NCBI GenBank assembly: GCA_964460485.1
Contig: CAYWRY010000065.1
Span: 1 to 21,545 of the forward strand
Reading direction: 5' to 3'
Source of the DNA: VGRF01 sp964460485
GTDB taxonomy: Bacteria; Myxococcota_A; UBA9160; UBA6930
DNA: 21,545 bases
Position numbers and translations under genes: made by a program. The notes below the pieces were generated by a model. It was given only the letters and a program-made list of their open reading frames with translations, was not told where the DNA came from and ran no database searches. Of the stretch, positions 9,820 through 16,537 are shown piece after piece. Within the stretch, counting starts at the first letter, position 1. Every line of letters starts with the position of its first letter.

Positions 9820-10671
9820 ATGCGGCTCTCGCCGGGGAGCCAAGGCGTGCGCGGAAGAGACCGGGATGCGGTGCTCGTGATCGGCTTCGCCGGTGTGAGC
9901 GGCGGACTCGCGACGCGCCTGATCGCGCTGGGCTTCCGCCCGATCAGCGTGAGCGACCCACGCGCCGCGGCCGCGCGTCTCGAGCGCGAGCAGGCGCCGG
10001 TGCGCGCCGCGCTCGTGCCCACGGACGCCGACTTCCTCGTGCCCGGCGCGCTGTTCCGGCTCGCGCGCGCCTACGGCCCGGGCTCGCTGCGCTGTATCGC
10101 GCTGGGTCCGGTCATCGGCGACGGCGGCTTCGAGCGGCTGCGCAACGCGGGCGTCCAGCAGGTGCTGTGGGAGCCGGCCACCGACCGCGAGCTGCGCTTC
10201 GCGGTGAACCGCGCGCTCCATGGCGAGCACGGCCAGAGCCGGCTGTATGCGCGCGCCGCGACCAATCTGGTCGCACGCGTACGCCTCGGCACGCGCGAGA
10301 AGGCGGGCCTCGTCTACTCGCTGTGCGAGAGCGGTTGCTTCGTCGAGACCGACCGGCCGTGTCTGCCCGAGAGCTTCGTCACCGTGCACCTGCCTCTGCC
10401 GAGCGGCGGTGTCGAGCTGCCCGCGCAGGTGATTTACGCGAACGTCCCCGGCGACTTCGTGCGAGCGAACCTGCCGCGGGGCATGGCGCTCACCTTCCTC
10501 GGGGGCTGCGCGCCCGAGCGCGCGGCGATCGCCGCCTACGTGCGCGAGCGGCTCGCCTCCCAAGGCGCGATACCGCGCGGCGACGACGCGGCCTCCCACG
10601 GCGCAATGGCGCGGGTGTGGACGCGCCTGCGCGCCGCGATCGCGCCGGCTCGCGCGCGCGCGACAGTCTGA
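9820..10671 (+). CDS. PilZ-domain protein with degenerate receiver-like N-terminal domain
   Basis: A 283 aa protein. Residues about 16-135 resemble a CheY-like receiver (AVLVIGFAGVSGGLATRLIA, then RNAGVQQVLWEPATDRELRF), but I see no convincing phosphoacceptor Asp at the end of the third strand. Residues about 141-230 fit a PilZ c-di-GMP-binding domain: RxxxR at 141-145 (RLYAR), FVETDRPCLPES, VHLPLPSGGVELPAQV, and LPRGMALTFLG. The second binding motif, normally D/N-x-S-x-x-G, is S167-L-C-E-S-G172, so both key positions are altered and ligand binding is doubtful. GGAG lies 7 nt before ATG 9820. This architecture is common in Myxococcota-type genomes. It probably works as a cytoplasmic signalling adaptor. 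Confidence 0.82.
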   Translation: MRLSPGSQGVRGRDRDAVLVIGFAGVSGGLATRLIALGFRPISVSDPRAAAARLEREQAPVRAALVPTDADFLVPGALFRLARAYGPGSLRCIALGPVIGDGGFERLRNAGVQQVLWEPATDRELRFAVNRALHGEHGQSRLYARAATNLVARVRLGTREKAGLVYSLCESGCFVETDRPCLPESFVTVHLPLPSGGVELPAQVIYANVPGDFVRANLPRGMALTFLGGCAPERAAIAAYVRERLASQGAIPRGDDAASHGAMARVWTRLRAAIAPARARATV

Positions 10672-10710
10672 GCGGCGGCGCGGCGCGCACCCCGCGTTGC
10701 GCAGTCGGCG

Positions 10711-11328
10711 TCAGGTCCTCCGCAGCAGGGCGGCGAGCGAAGCCTCCACCGCCGCGGTAGCGCGCGCTACGGACAGGCGCTGGTCTACGCGCAGGCGATC
10801 CCACGCCTCGAACGAGGTGGCGAGCTCGATCGCGTCTGCCACCTCGCGCGGCGCCGACGCCAGCTCCGGCAGCCAGTGCAGCAGGTGTTCGCGCAGCTCG
10901 CCCACCAGCGCGCGATGGCTCGCGGCCAGGAACGGCGAGCGCTGGCGCGCGAGACTCCCCGAGCGCTTGTAGGGCGCGATGCGTTCGAACAACCTTGCGC
11001 GGCGCTGCACGAGGGCGCGCGCGCGGATCGCGCGGCTGCCGCGCGGCACCGGCTCATCGACGATCGGCGAGACCTCGCTGCGCAGGCGTGCGTCGAGGGC
11101 GGCGTACAGCCTCTCCATGTCGCGGAAATGGCGGAACACGCTGCGCAGGCCGACGCCGGCCCGCGCCGCGACCTGCTCGGCGGTGGGCTGGAGCTCGCCC
11201 GCGCCGACCAGCGCGAAGAGCGCGTCGACGATCGCCTCGCGATTTCGCTCGCCGCGCCGCACCCGGCCGTCGGCGTGCGACACGGCGCGACCGGGCGCTC
11301 CGCTGCGTCTGCTTCCCCGTCGCTCCAC
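10711..11328 (-). CDS. TetR/AcrR-family transcriptional regulator
   Basis: A 205 aa regulator. The N-terminal DNA-binding domain (about residues 28-75) has the classic helix-turn-helix TAEQVAARAGVGLRSVFRHF (49-68), followed by RDMERLYAALDARL. The rest is a helical ligand-binding and dimerisation domain with no ligand that can be read. The start GTG at 11328 is preferred because GGAGG lies 5 nt upstream, and because the earlier in-frame ATG (11349) and GTG (11361) fall inside a 23-bp palindrome (11341-11363) that is repeated at three other promoters. That palindrome in front of the gene suggests autoregulation. I infer that this protein is the regulator of the surrounding GST / DsbA-like / DUF1330 / sulfatase genes. 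It is convergent with the PilZ gene across a 39-bp gap. Confidence 0.9.
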   Translation of the reverse strand: MERRGSRRSGAPGRAVSHADGRVRRGERNREAIVDALFALVGAGELQPTAEQVAARAGVGLRSVFRHFRDMERLYAALDARLRSEVSPIVDEPVPRGSRAIRARALVQRRARLFERIAPYKRSGSLARQRSPFLAASHRALVGELREHLLHWLPELASAPREVADAIELATSFEAWDRLRVDQRLSVARATAAVEASLAALLRRT

Positions 11329-11340
11329 CGCTTCCTCCGG

Positions 11341-11363
11341 TCGTGGCATGGGCGCTGCCACAA
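11341..11363. promoter_or_regulatory. Candidate TetR operator, site A (upstream of tetR gene)
   Basis: Palindrome TCGTGGCAT-N5-CTGCCACAA, with 7 of 9 arm positions symmetric. It ends 12 bp before the chosen GTG start of the TetR gene and about 107 bp before the decayed gene on the other strand. It shares sequence and spacing with sites B, C and D. Confidence 0.7.
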
Positions 11364-11469
11364 CCTCCGTCGCGCCGCAAGCTCGCGGAAGCGCCGGGCG
11401 AAAGCCACCACCGCCGCGCGCGGGTTCACGGCGCGCGGGCCGTCCGATGCGGGCCCCGGCGGCGCTAGC

Positions 11470-11963
11470 GTGCGACCCGCCCTCCTTCTCGCCATCTGTG
11501 CCGGGGTCGGCCTGCTCGGCCTGCGCCTGCTGCGCCTCTCGGCTCGCACGGGCGCCGCGCCGGAGCCCCTGCTCGGCCTCGCCTTCTCGCTCGCCGTGTT
11601 CTTGCCGCGCTGCGCGGTGTTGGCGTCGCTGTTCGCCGAGTCCGCCGCCTACGCGCGCGCTGCGCCGCCGGATGCGCCTCGGACTCGCGGAGCCGCTCGT
11701 CGCGAACCGCTTCGCGTTGTGGGCGATCTGGGCCGGCGCACTCGCCGCGATCCCGCTGTTCGCGCTGGGCCCGCGCGTGGCGCGGCGTCTTCGTGCAGCC
11801 CGACCCGAGCCAGCCGTTCCCGCCGATCTGGCGCACCGTGCTCGCGGCGATCGCTTCCAGCGTCGCGATCGCCTTCGCCGCGTGCTGGCTCGCCTTCTTC
11901 CCGCCGGCCTCCTATCGGCGCTGCATGGAAGGCGTCGCCACGGACGCGCGCACCGCGAGCTGA
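11470..11963 (+). pseudogene. Decayed membrane protein gene (multiple frameshifts)
   Basis: Three consecutive stretches of membrane-protein-like sequence appear in three different frames on the plus strand. The first (from GTG 11470) reads RPALLLAICAGVGLLGLRLL, then RTGAAPEPLLGLAFSLAVFL. The second (from about 11670) reads EPLVANRFALWAIWAGALAA followed by IPLFALGPR. The third (from about 11780) reads WRGVFVQPDPSQPFPPIWRT, then VLAAIASSVAIAFAACWLAFF, ending at TGA 11961-11963. Joined together they look like a shortened member of a multi-helix membrane family I recall only as hypothetical (GLRLL-LARRTG-PEL-LGLAF). Two shifts within 500 bp argue for real decay rather than one sequencing error. 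The rest of the 11362-12051 interval holds operator sites A and B and no other gene. Confidence 0.55.
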
Positions 11964-12019
11964 CGCGCGTCAGGACACTCGCGCGCCAGCCCCCGCCGCG
12001 CGCAGCCGGCGTCCTGGAT

Positions 12020-12042
12020 TCGTGGCACGCCGAGTGCCATGA
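12020..12042. promoter_or_regulatory. Candidate TetR operator, site B (upstream of small membrane protein)
   Basis: Palindrome TCGTGGCAC-N5-GTGCCATGA, with 8 of 9 arm positions symmetric. It ends 9 bp before ATG 12052, so a repressor bound here would block the promoter or the very start of the gene. It belongs to the same series as sites A, C and D. Confidence 0.75.
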
Positions 12043-12051
12043 TCGCCAGCG

Positions 12052-12429
12052 ATGTCGTCACCCGTGCGAATCCTCACGCTGCTGGTGGGCGCCTTCTTCG
12101 CACTCCAAGGTGGAAACTGGCTGCTGAATCCGACCGGCGCGGCGCAGGGCCTCGGGATGCCGCTGCTCGACGGTCTCGGGCGCAGCACGCAGGTGGGCGA
12201 CTTCGCGGCCTTCTTCCTCGCGATCGGCGCGACCACCCTGCTCGGCGCACGCCCCGGCCACGCGAAGCTGCTGCGCGTTCCGGCGGGCATGCTCGGCGCG
12301 GCGGCAGTCGCGCGCTGCGTCGCGTTCGCGGCGCACGGCGCGGGTTTCGCGGCGGTCTTCATCGCCGTCGAGGTGGCGGCGGCCGGCTTTCTCGCGTTCG
12401 CGTCCACGCGCCAGAGCGCTGCGCGCTGA
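12052..12429 (+). CDS. Small four-helix membrane protein, unknown function
   Basis: A 125 aa, very hydrophobic protein with about four transmembrane helices: ILTLLVGAFFALQGGNWLL (about 7-25), VGDFAAFFLAIGATTLLGA (48-66), LLRVPAGMLGAAAVARCVAF (73-92) and GFAAVFIAVEVAAAGFLAFA (97-116). The arrangement and the N-terminal QGGNWLLNP turn are reminiscent of DUF4345-type or DoxX-like small membrane proteins, but I cannot assign a family firmly. The ATG at 12052 follows operator site B by only 9 bp and lacks a clear Shine-Dalgarno, so the transcript may have a very short leader. It is convergent with the GST gene, whose stop is 10 bp away. It is probably part of the TetR regulon. Confidence 0.72.
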   Translation: MSSPVRILTLLVGAFFALQGGNWLLNPTGAAQGLGMPLLDGLGRSTQVGDFAAFFLAIGATTLLGARPGHAKLLRVPAGMLGAAAVARCVAFAAHGAGFAAVFIAVEVAAAGFLAFASTRQSAAR

Positions 12430-12438
12430 GCGCGCGCG

Positions 12439-13455
12439 TCAGGCGAAGAGCGCCTCGCAGCCCGTCCCCGCCAGGACGCGATCCACGGCGGCGCCGTCGC
12501 TGGCTGCCAGCGCCCCATGGCCCTCGCGCAGCCACTGCAGGCACTTCCCCTGATAAGGGAACGGCTGCTGCACCCAGGGCTGGCCGTCGATCGTACACTC
12601 GACGCGTTCCTCTCGCGCCGCGAGCGCCGCGCTGTTCGCGAGCAGGAAAGGCACGTAGACGCGGCCGACCTCGCCGAACAGCGCGCGCAGCGCGGGCGTC
12701 ACGGCGTCGCGCGAGATCCACTCGCCGTCCCGGGGCTCGAGACCGGAGAGGTCTTCCACCACGTCGACCCACGCGAGCACGCGCGGCGCGAGGGCAAGCG
12801 CCTCTGCGCGCGGCGTCGGGTCGAAGCCGGCGAGCTGCGTGAGCTGGCCGTAGAGCCCGAAGTCCGCGGCGCTCGGCCGCTCGCCGAACACGAAGGGCGC
12901 CTCGCACAGCCTCGCGTCTAGCAGGCGCAACAGCCGCCGGTAGCTCTCCTCGATCACCGCGGCGGTGGTCGCGTTCGAGCCCACCACCCACAGCCGCCCG
13001 ATCTGGCGCTCCGCGAACAGCTTGGCCGCGGCCAGCGCGTTCTCCTCCGCGTCGTCAACGCGCCGCCAACGCGGCAGCACCGCCGCCGCCTGCGCCGCGT
13101 CGGCGCGATGCGCCCAGCGGTAGTGGAACATCGGCTTGGTGAGCCACTCGTCCGCGTAGTCCTCGAGCAGCGCGTCGAGGAAGGCGAGCGCGGGGTCGTC
13201 CGGGATCACCGAGCGCCCGGCGTGCTCGCGCTCGAGCCGGCGGATCAGCGGCGACGAGTCCGTGAGCGCCTCCGTTGCGCCCGGGTAGACGAGCTGGGGG
13301 AGCAGCGGGACGCGCGGCCGCGGCAGCTCCCGCGCGCCGCGCGAGCCGGCCTGCAGCCAGGCGTGGGGAATGCGCCGGTAGCGCAGCACGGCGCGCAGCT
13401 TGCGGCTGTAGGGCGAGCCGGGCGCGCCGACGATGCGGAGCAGCGAGTCGGTCAT
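12439..13455 (-). CDS. Glutathione S-transferase family protein (long form)
   Basis: A 338 aa protein with a thioredoxin-fold N-terminal GST domain: SPYSRKLRAVLRYRRIPH (14-31), the cis-Pro region PLLPQLVYPG (50-59), and TDSSPLIRRLE (65-75) where GSH is normally bound. It then has a helical C-terminal GST domain (FVFGERPSAADFGLYGQLTQ, 188-207, contains the S-x-x-D N-capping motif). A further C-terminal part of about 90 residues extends beyond normal GST length (200-230 aa) and has no recognised fold. ATG 13455 has GAGG 6 nt upstream. Operator site C lies 59 bp upstream and is shared with the divergent DUF1330-like gene, so both are probably controlled together. The substrate is unknown. A thiol-transfer, isomerase or dehalogenation role would fit the neighbours (inference). 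Confidence 0.87.
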   Translation of the reverse strand: MTDSLLRIVGAPGSPYSRKLRAVLRYRRIPHAWLQAGSRGARELPRPRVPLLPQLVYPGATEALTDSSPLIRRLEREHAGRSVIPDDPALAFLDALLEDYADEWLTKPMFHYRWAHRADAAQAAAVLPRWRRVDDAEENALAAAKLFAERQIGRLWVVGSNATTAAVIEESYRRLLRLLDARLCEAPFVFGERPSAADFGLYGQLTQLAGFDPTPRAEALALAPRVLAWVDVVEDLSGLEPRDGEWISRDAVTPALRALFGEVGRVYVPFLLANSAALAAREERVECTIDGQPWVQQPFPYQGKCLQWLREGHGALAASDGAAVDRVLAGTGCEALFA

Positions 13456-13514
13456 CGGGAACCTCGCGGGTCGGGTGCGGGCGGCGCACGGCGCCGCCCC
13501 GAGCGGCGGCGCAA

Positions 13515-13537
13515 ATATGACACGGCTTGTGCCACAA
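13515..13537. promoter_or_regulatory. Candidate TetR operator, site C (divergent GST / DUF1330-like promoter)
   Basis: ATATGACAC-N5-GTGCCACAA. The right half matches the consensus perfectly; the left half is weaker (6 of 9 symmetric). It lies in the 107-bp gap between the divergent starts 13455 (minus) and 13563 (plus), ending 25 bp before the TTG start. The AT-rich left flank (AAATAT) is the most promoter-like sequence in the gap. Confidence 0.7.
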
Positions 13538-13562
13538 TGGGCAAGCCCGCGCAGGAGGCCGC

Positions 13563-14213
13563 TTGACCGCTCCCCCCAGCCGACTGCCGCGCCTCGCAAC
13601 CTGGCTCGTCGCCGCTCTGCTCTACGCGCTGTTCCGTCTCTGGTACGACGGCGTCGCCGGGCCGCTCACTCCGGCGGAGGTGGAGTCGTACGCCGCGCGC
13701 CTGCGCGAGCGCGGCCTGCCCGCCGAGCGCGTCGCGACGCTGCGCGAGTTCCTCGCCGCCGACGACGGCGGCGACTTCGTGATGGTGAACCTCGTCGCGC
13801 TCGCCGAGGCGCCGGCGCCCGTGGGCGAGATGGGCAGCGGCGAGGGCGCCAGCGACGCGCTCGATCGCTACATGGCGTACATGACGCCGGCGCTGCTCGC
13901 GCGCGCGTCGCATCCGGTCCTCGGCGGCGACGCCGCCGGGCGCGCGGTCGAGGTGTGGGGCCTCGCCGGTGCGGAGCGCTGGTCGCTGGCCGGCGTCATT
14001 CGCTACCGGAGCCGGCGCGACATGATCGAGATCGCGGGCGACCCGCGCTTCCGCGACGCGCACTTGTACAAGGTGGCGGCCATGGAGAGGACGATCGCTG
14101 TGCCCGTCGCCCCCTACTTCGTGGCGGGCGGGCCGCGGCTCGCGGTGGCTCTCGTGCTCGTCGCGGGCGGCGCGCTCGTGGAGGCCGCCCGCTCGCGGCG
14201 AGGCGCGACGTGA
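13563..14213 (+). CDS. Membrane-anchored DUF1330-like (ferredoxin-fold) protein
   Basis: A 216 aa protein with an N-terminal membrane helix (about 10-28, LATWLVAALLYALFRLWY), a soluble middle part and a second hydrophobic helix near the C-terminus (PRLAVALVLVAGGALVEAA). The middle resembles the DUF1330 dimeric ferredoxin-like fold: FVMVNLVALAEAP near residue 73, a DALDRYMAYM stretch, VIRYRSRRDMIEIAGDPRF, and AHLYKVAAME. It parallels VVMLNLLRFK, YQRYGDAM and VEYPSRKAFVEIATSPEV in the DUF1330 protein at 16538-16933, so the two are distant paralogues. The TTG at 13563 is chosen because AGGAGG is 4 nt upstream and the earlier in-frame TTG lies within operator site C. The stop overlaps the next start as GTGA. 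Function unknown. Confidence 0.72.
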   Translation: MTAPPSRLPRLATWLVAALLYALFRLWYDGVAGPLTPAEVESYAARLRERGLPAERVATLREFLAADDGGDFVMVNLVALAEAPAPVGEMGSGEGASDALDRYMAYMTPALLARASHPVLGGDAAGRAVEVWGLAGAERWSLAGVIRYRSRRDMIEIAGDPRFRDAHLYKVAAMERTIAVPVAPYFVAGGPRLAVALVLVAGGALVEAARSRRGAT

Positions 14214-15556
14214 CGCTCGCGCGGCGCGTCGCTCCCCATGCGATGGCACTGCTGACGAGCCCGCGCATGCGCGCGCTGCGGCGCGCCCTCGCCCGCGGCG
14301 CTCGGCGCCTGCGCGGCGGCGGGCCCGTCGTCCACTACTTCCATCAGGTGGACGATCCCTACGGCGCGCTCGCCGCGCAGACTTTGCGCGCGCTGTGCGA
14401 CCGCTATGCGATCGCTCTCGCGCCGCACCTGGCCTTTCCGCCGAGCGACGCCGCAGCGCCCGAGCGCGCCCTGCTCGAGGCCTTCGCGCGCCGCGACGCC
14501 GCCGACGTCTCGGGCGGATACGGGCTCGCGTTCCCGGCGGGCGCGGCGGCCCGCGACCCCGCGGACGTCGCCCGCGCGCAGCGCGTTCTCGCTCGCTCGA
14601 TCGGCGCCGGCTCGTTCGTGGCGCACGCTGCGCCAGTGAGCGCCGCGCTCTGGGGCGGCGACGCCGCGGCACTCGCCGAACTCGCGGCGCAGCTCGGCGA
14701 GGCGAGCGAAGCGGAGACCGCCCGCGCGCTGGCCGAGGGAACCGCGCTGCGCGAGCGCCTCGGCCACTACCTCGGCGCGACGTTCCACTTCGAGGGCGAG
14801 TGGTACTGGGGCGTCGACCGCCTGCACCACCTCGAGCGCCGACTGGTCGCGGAGGGTGCGGCGCGCGCCGGCGCGCCGAATGCTCCGATCGCTCCGCGTC
14901 CGGAGTCGCGACGCGAGGCCATGCCGCCCGTGAGCGGCGCCGGCACGGCCGTGCGTCTCGCCTTCTTCGCCTCGCTGCGCAGCCCCTACACCTACGTCGT
15001 GACGGAGCGCGTGCTCGCGCTCGCGCAGCATTACGGAGTCGAGCTCGAGCTGCGGCCGGTGCTGCCGATGGTGATGCGCGGTCTGCCCGTCCCGGCCCCG
15101 AAGCGGCTCTACATCGCCCTCGACACGAAGCGCGAGGCCGAGGACGCTGGCGTGCCCTTCGGCCGCGTCTGCGATCCCGTCGGGCGACCCGTCGAGCGCT
15201 GCTTCTCGCTCTATCCATGGGCGCGCGAGCGTGGGCGCGCGGCAGAGCTGCTGCTGGAGTTCATGCGCGCCTCGTGGTCGCAGGGCGTCGACACGGGCAC
15301 GGACGCCGGGCTGCGCCGCGTCGTCGAGCGAGTGGGACTCGACTGGGGCGAAGCGCGGGACCATCTCGACCGTGGCGCGGGCTGGCGCGCGGAGCTCGAG
15401 GCGAACCGGTCCGAGCTGCTCGCGCTCGGGCTGTGGGGCGTGCCGAGCTTCCGCGTGCGCGGCGGCGGCGCCCCCGACTATGCGACCTGGGGGCAAGACC
15501 GCCTCTGGCGCGTCGAGCAGGAGATCCGCGCGCGCGTCGGGCTGGCTGCGCGCTGA
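14210..15556 (+). CDS. Tandem DsbA / 2-hydroxychromene-2-carboxylate isomerase-like protein
   Basis: A 448 aa protein that appears to hold two DsbA-type thioredoxin-fold modules. The first starts near residue 40 (VVHYFHQVDDPYGALAAQTL) and includes YLGATFHFEGEWYWGVDRLH (187-206). The second starts near 249 (RLAFFASLRSPYTYVVTERV), followed by VELELRPVLPMVMRG, CDPVGRPVERCFSLYPWARE and the cis-Pro segment LGLWGVPSFRV (406-416). Neither module has a CxxC: the active positions read D-D-P-Y and S-L-R-S-P-Y. This resembles GST-kappa/HCCA isomerases, which use Ser and glutathione, rather than disulfide oxidases. There is no signal peptide, so it is probably cytoplasmic. The GTG at 14210 overlaps the DUF1330-like stop as GTGA. 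Expected role: glutathione-linked isomerisation of an aromatic or lipophilic compound (inference). Confidence 0.83.
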   Translation: MTLARRVAPHAMALLTSPRMRALRRALARGARRLRGGGPVVHYFHQVDDPYGALAAQTLRALCDRYAIALAPHLAFPPSDAAAPERALLEAFARRDAADVSGGYGLAFPAGAAARDPADVARAQRVLARSIGAGSFVAHAAPVSAALWGGDAAALAELAAQLGEASEAETARALAEGTALRERLGHYLGATFHFEGEWYWGVDRLHHLERRLVAEGAARAGAPNAPIAPRPESRREAMPPVSGAGTAVRLAFFASLRSPYTYVVTERVLALAQHYGVELELRPVLPMVMRGLPVPAPKRLYIALDTKREAEDAGVPFGRVCDPVGRPVERCFSLYPWARERGRAAELLLEFMRASWSQGVDTGTDAGLRRVVERVGLDWGEARDHLDRGAGWRAELEANRSELLALGLWGVPSFRVRGGGAPDYATWGQDRLWRVEQEIRARVGLAAR

Positions 15557-15588
15557 GCTCTGCGCAGCTCGGGCGCGCGCCGCTCAGC
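15552..15588. terminator. Possible bidirectional hairpin between convergent genes
   Basis: The 7-bp arms GCTGAGC (15552-15558) and GCTCAGC (15582-15588) span the 27-bp gap between the convergent stops at 15556 and 15584. The loop contains a GC-rich palindromic stretch. There is no T-run on either side, so a terminator role is only suggested by position. Confidence 0.3.
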
Positions 15589-16027
15589 TGCGCGTGGGGG
15601 GCTCGCGCAACGAGAGCCACAGCGCGAGCGCGACGAGGTGCACGCCGGCCAGCGCGCCGAGCTTTCCTGGCGCTTCCACTCCGAGCGGTTTCCAGAGCCA
15701 CAGCATCCATGCCACGGCCACTTGCTTTGCGAGCAGGAACGCGAGCAGCGTCGGAATCCAGCGCCGGTAGCGCGTGAGGACGCCGAGCTCGATCGCGGCC
15801 CAGAAGAGCTGGTCGACGCCGATCGCGCCGAGAAGGCTCACGACCGGCGCCGCGTTCTGCGCGAGATCGATGCCCGCGATGCGGCCTGCGCCGGAGTCGG
15901 GCAGGAAGACGTGCACGCATCCCCGCGCCACGTTCATCGCGAGATGGAGCCACAGAAACGCGACGGACATTGCGGAGCCGGAGTACGCGTCGTCGGCCGG
16001 GGGCAGGATGCGCAGCGTGCCCCTCAC
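15584..16027 (-). CDS. Polytopic membrane protein, unknown function
   Basis: A 147 aa protein with about four transmembrane helices, including MSVAFLWLHLAMNVARGCVH, APVVSLLGAIGVDQLFWAAI, IPTLLAFLLAKQVAVAWMLW and LGALAGVHLVALALWLSLRE. The N-terminal stretch LRILPPADDAYSGS resembles the opening (LLPPAD-YRG) of an uncharacterised proteobacterial membrane family that I recall, supporting the GTG start at 16027. An ATG at 15970 is an alternative that would give 128 aa. The GTG overlaps the stop of the dehalogenase-like gene as GTGA. It is the last gene of a three-gene minus-strand unit under operator site D and is convergent with the tandem DsbA gene. Confidence 0.72.
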   Translation of the reverse strand: MRGTLRILPPADDAYSGSAMSVAFLWLHLAMNVARGCVHVFLPDSGAGRIAGIDLAQNAAPVVSLLGAIGVDQLFWAAIELGVLTRYRRWIPTLLAFLLAKQVAVAWMLWLWKPLGVEAPGKLGALAGVHLVALALWLSLREPPTRS

Positions 16028-16515
16028 GCACGCGACCTGCGCGCGATGAAGTCGCGCGTGTCCGGCAGGCCGGTGGTCGACGCGATCGCGCGCGCGAAGC
16101 GCTCGGGCAACTCCGCGAGCACGCGCAGGCCGATCAACCCGCGCCAGTCCTGGCAGACGAGCGTGACTTCGCGCAGAGCCGTGGCTTCGAGGAATTCGCG
16201 CAGCCACGCGATGCGCCGCGCGTCGCTGTGGTCCGTGACGCGCGTGGGCTTGTCGGAGCGCCCGAAGCCGACGAGTTCCGCGGAGACGACGCGCCGCCCG
16301 GCGGCGACGAAACGCGGGATCAGCTTGCGGTAGAGGTACGACCAGGTCGCCTGCCTGTTCAGGCACAGGATCGGCGCGTCGCGGGGCGAACCCTCGTCGG
16401 CGAAGTGCATGCGCAGCGCGCCGCCTTCGCCGTCGGGCACGCTCACGTAGCGCGGCGCGAAGAGCCAGCCCGGCAGGTTCTCGAAGCGCGCGTTGGGTGT
16501 GCGCCCGAACTCCAC
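16024..16515 (-). CDS. Truncated haloalkane dehalogenase-like alpha/beta hydrolase
   Basis: A 163 aa protein matching only the N-terminal half of DhlA-type haloalkane dehalogenases (about 300 aa). The landmarks are FGRTPNARFENLPGW, ATWSYLYRKLIP (56-67), VGFGRSDKP (82-90) and the nucleophile elbow VCQDWRGLIGL with Asp123 and halide-binding-type Trp124. The oxyanion/halide motif HGE is changed to N53-R54-Q55. Similarity stops after STTGLP near residue 151. The cap domain and the catalytic acid and histidine are missing, so dehalogenase activity is not expected. The GTG start at 16515 has GAGGAG upstream. The stop is fused by a GTGA overlap to the membrane protein gene, which suggests a deletion joined the two. 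It could be a degenerate gene kept only by operon position. Confidence 0.75.
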   Translation of the reverse strand: MEFGRTPNARFENLPGWLFAPRYVSVPDGEGGALRMHFADEGSPRDAPILCLNRQATWSYLYRKLIPRFVAAGRRVVSAELVGFGRSDKPTRVTDHSDARRIAWLREFLEATALREVTLVCQDWRGLIGLRVLAELPERFARAIASTTGLPDTRDFIARRSRA

Positions 16516-16537
16516 GTTCAGCTCCTCGCGGCGCGAG

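Noticed and set aside
11470..12042. Single intact gene from GTG 11470 in one frame
   Set aside because: After about 70 codons the frame loses membrane-protein character and becomes Arg/Ser-rich, while good hydrophobic sequence continues in the two other frames.
13452..15218. Long minus-strand open frame opposite the DUF1330-like and tandem-DsbA genes
   Set aside because: Extremely Arg/Ala-rich with no domain; the plus-strand frames have family motifs and coupled starts.
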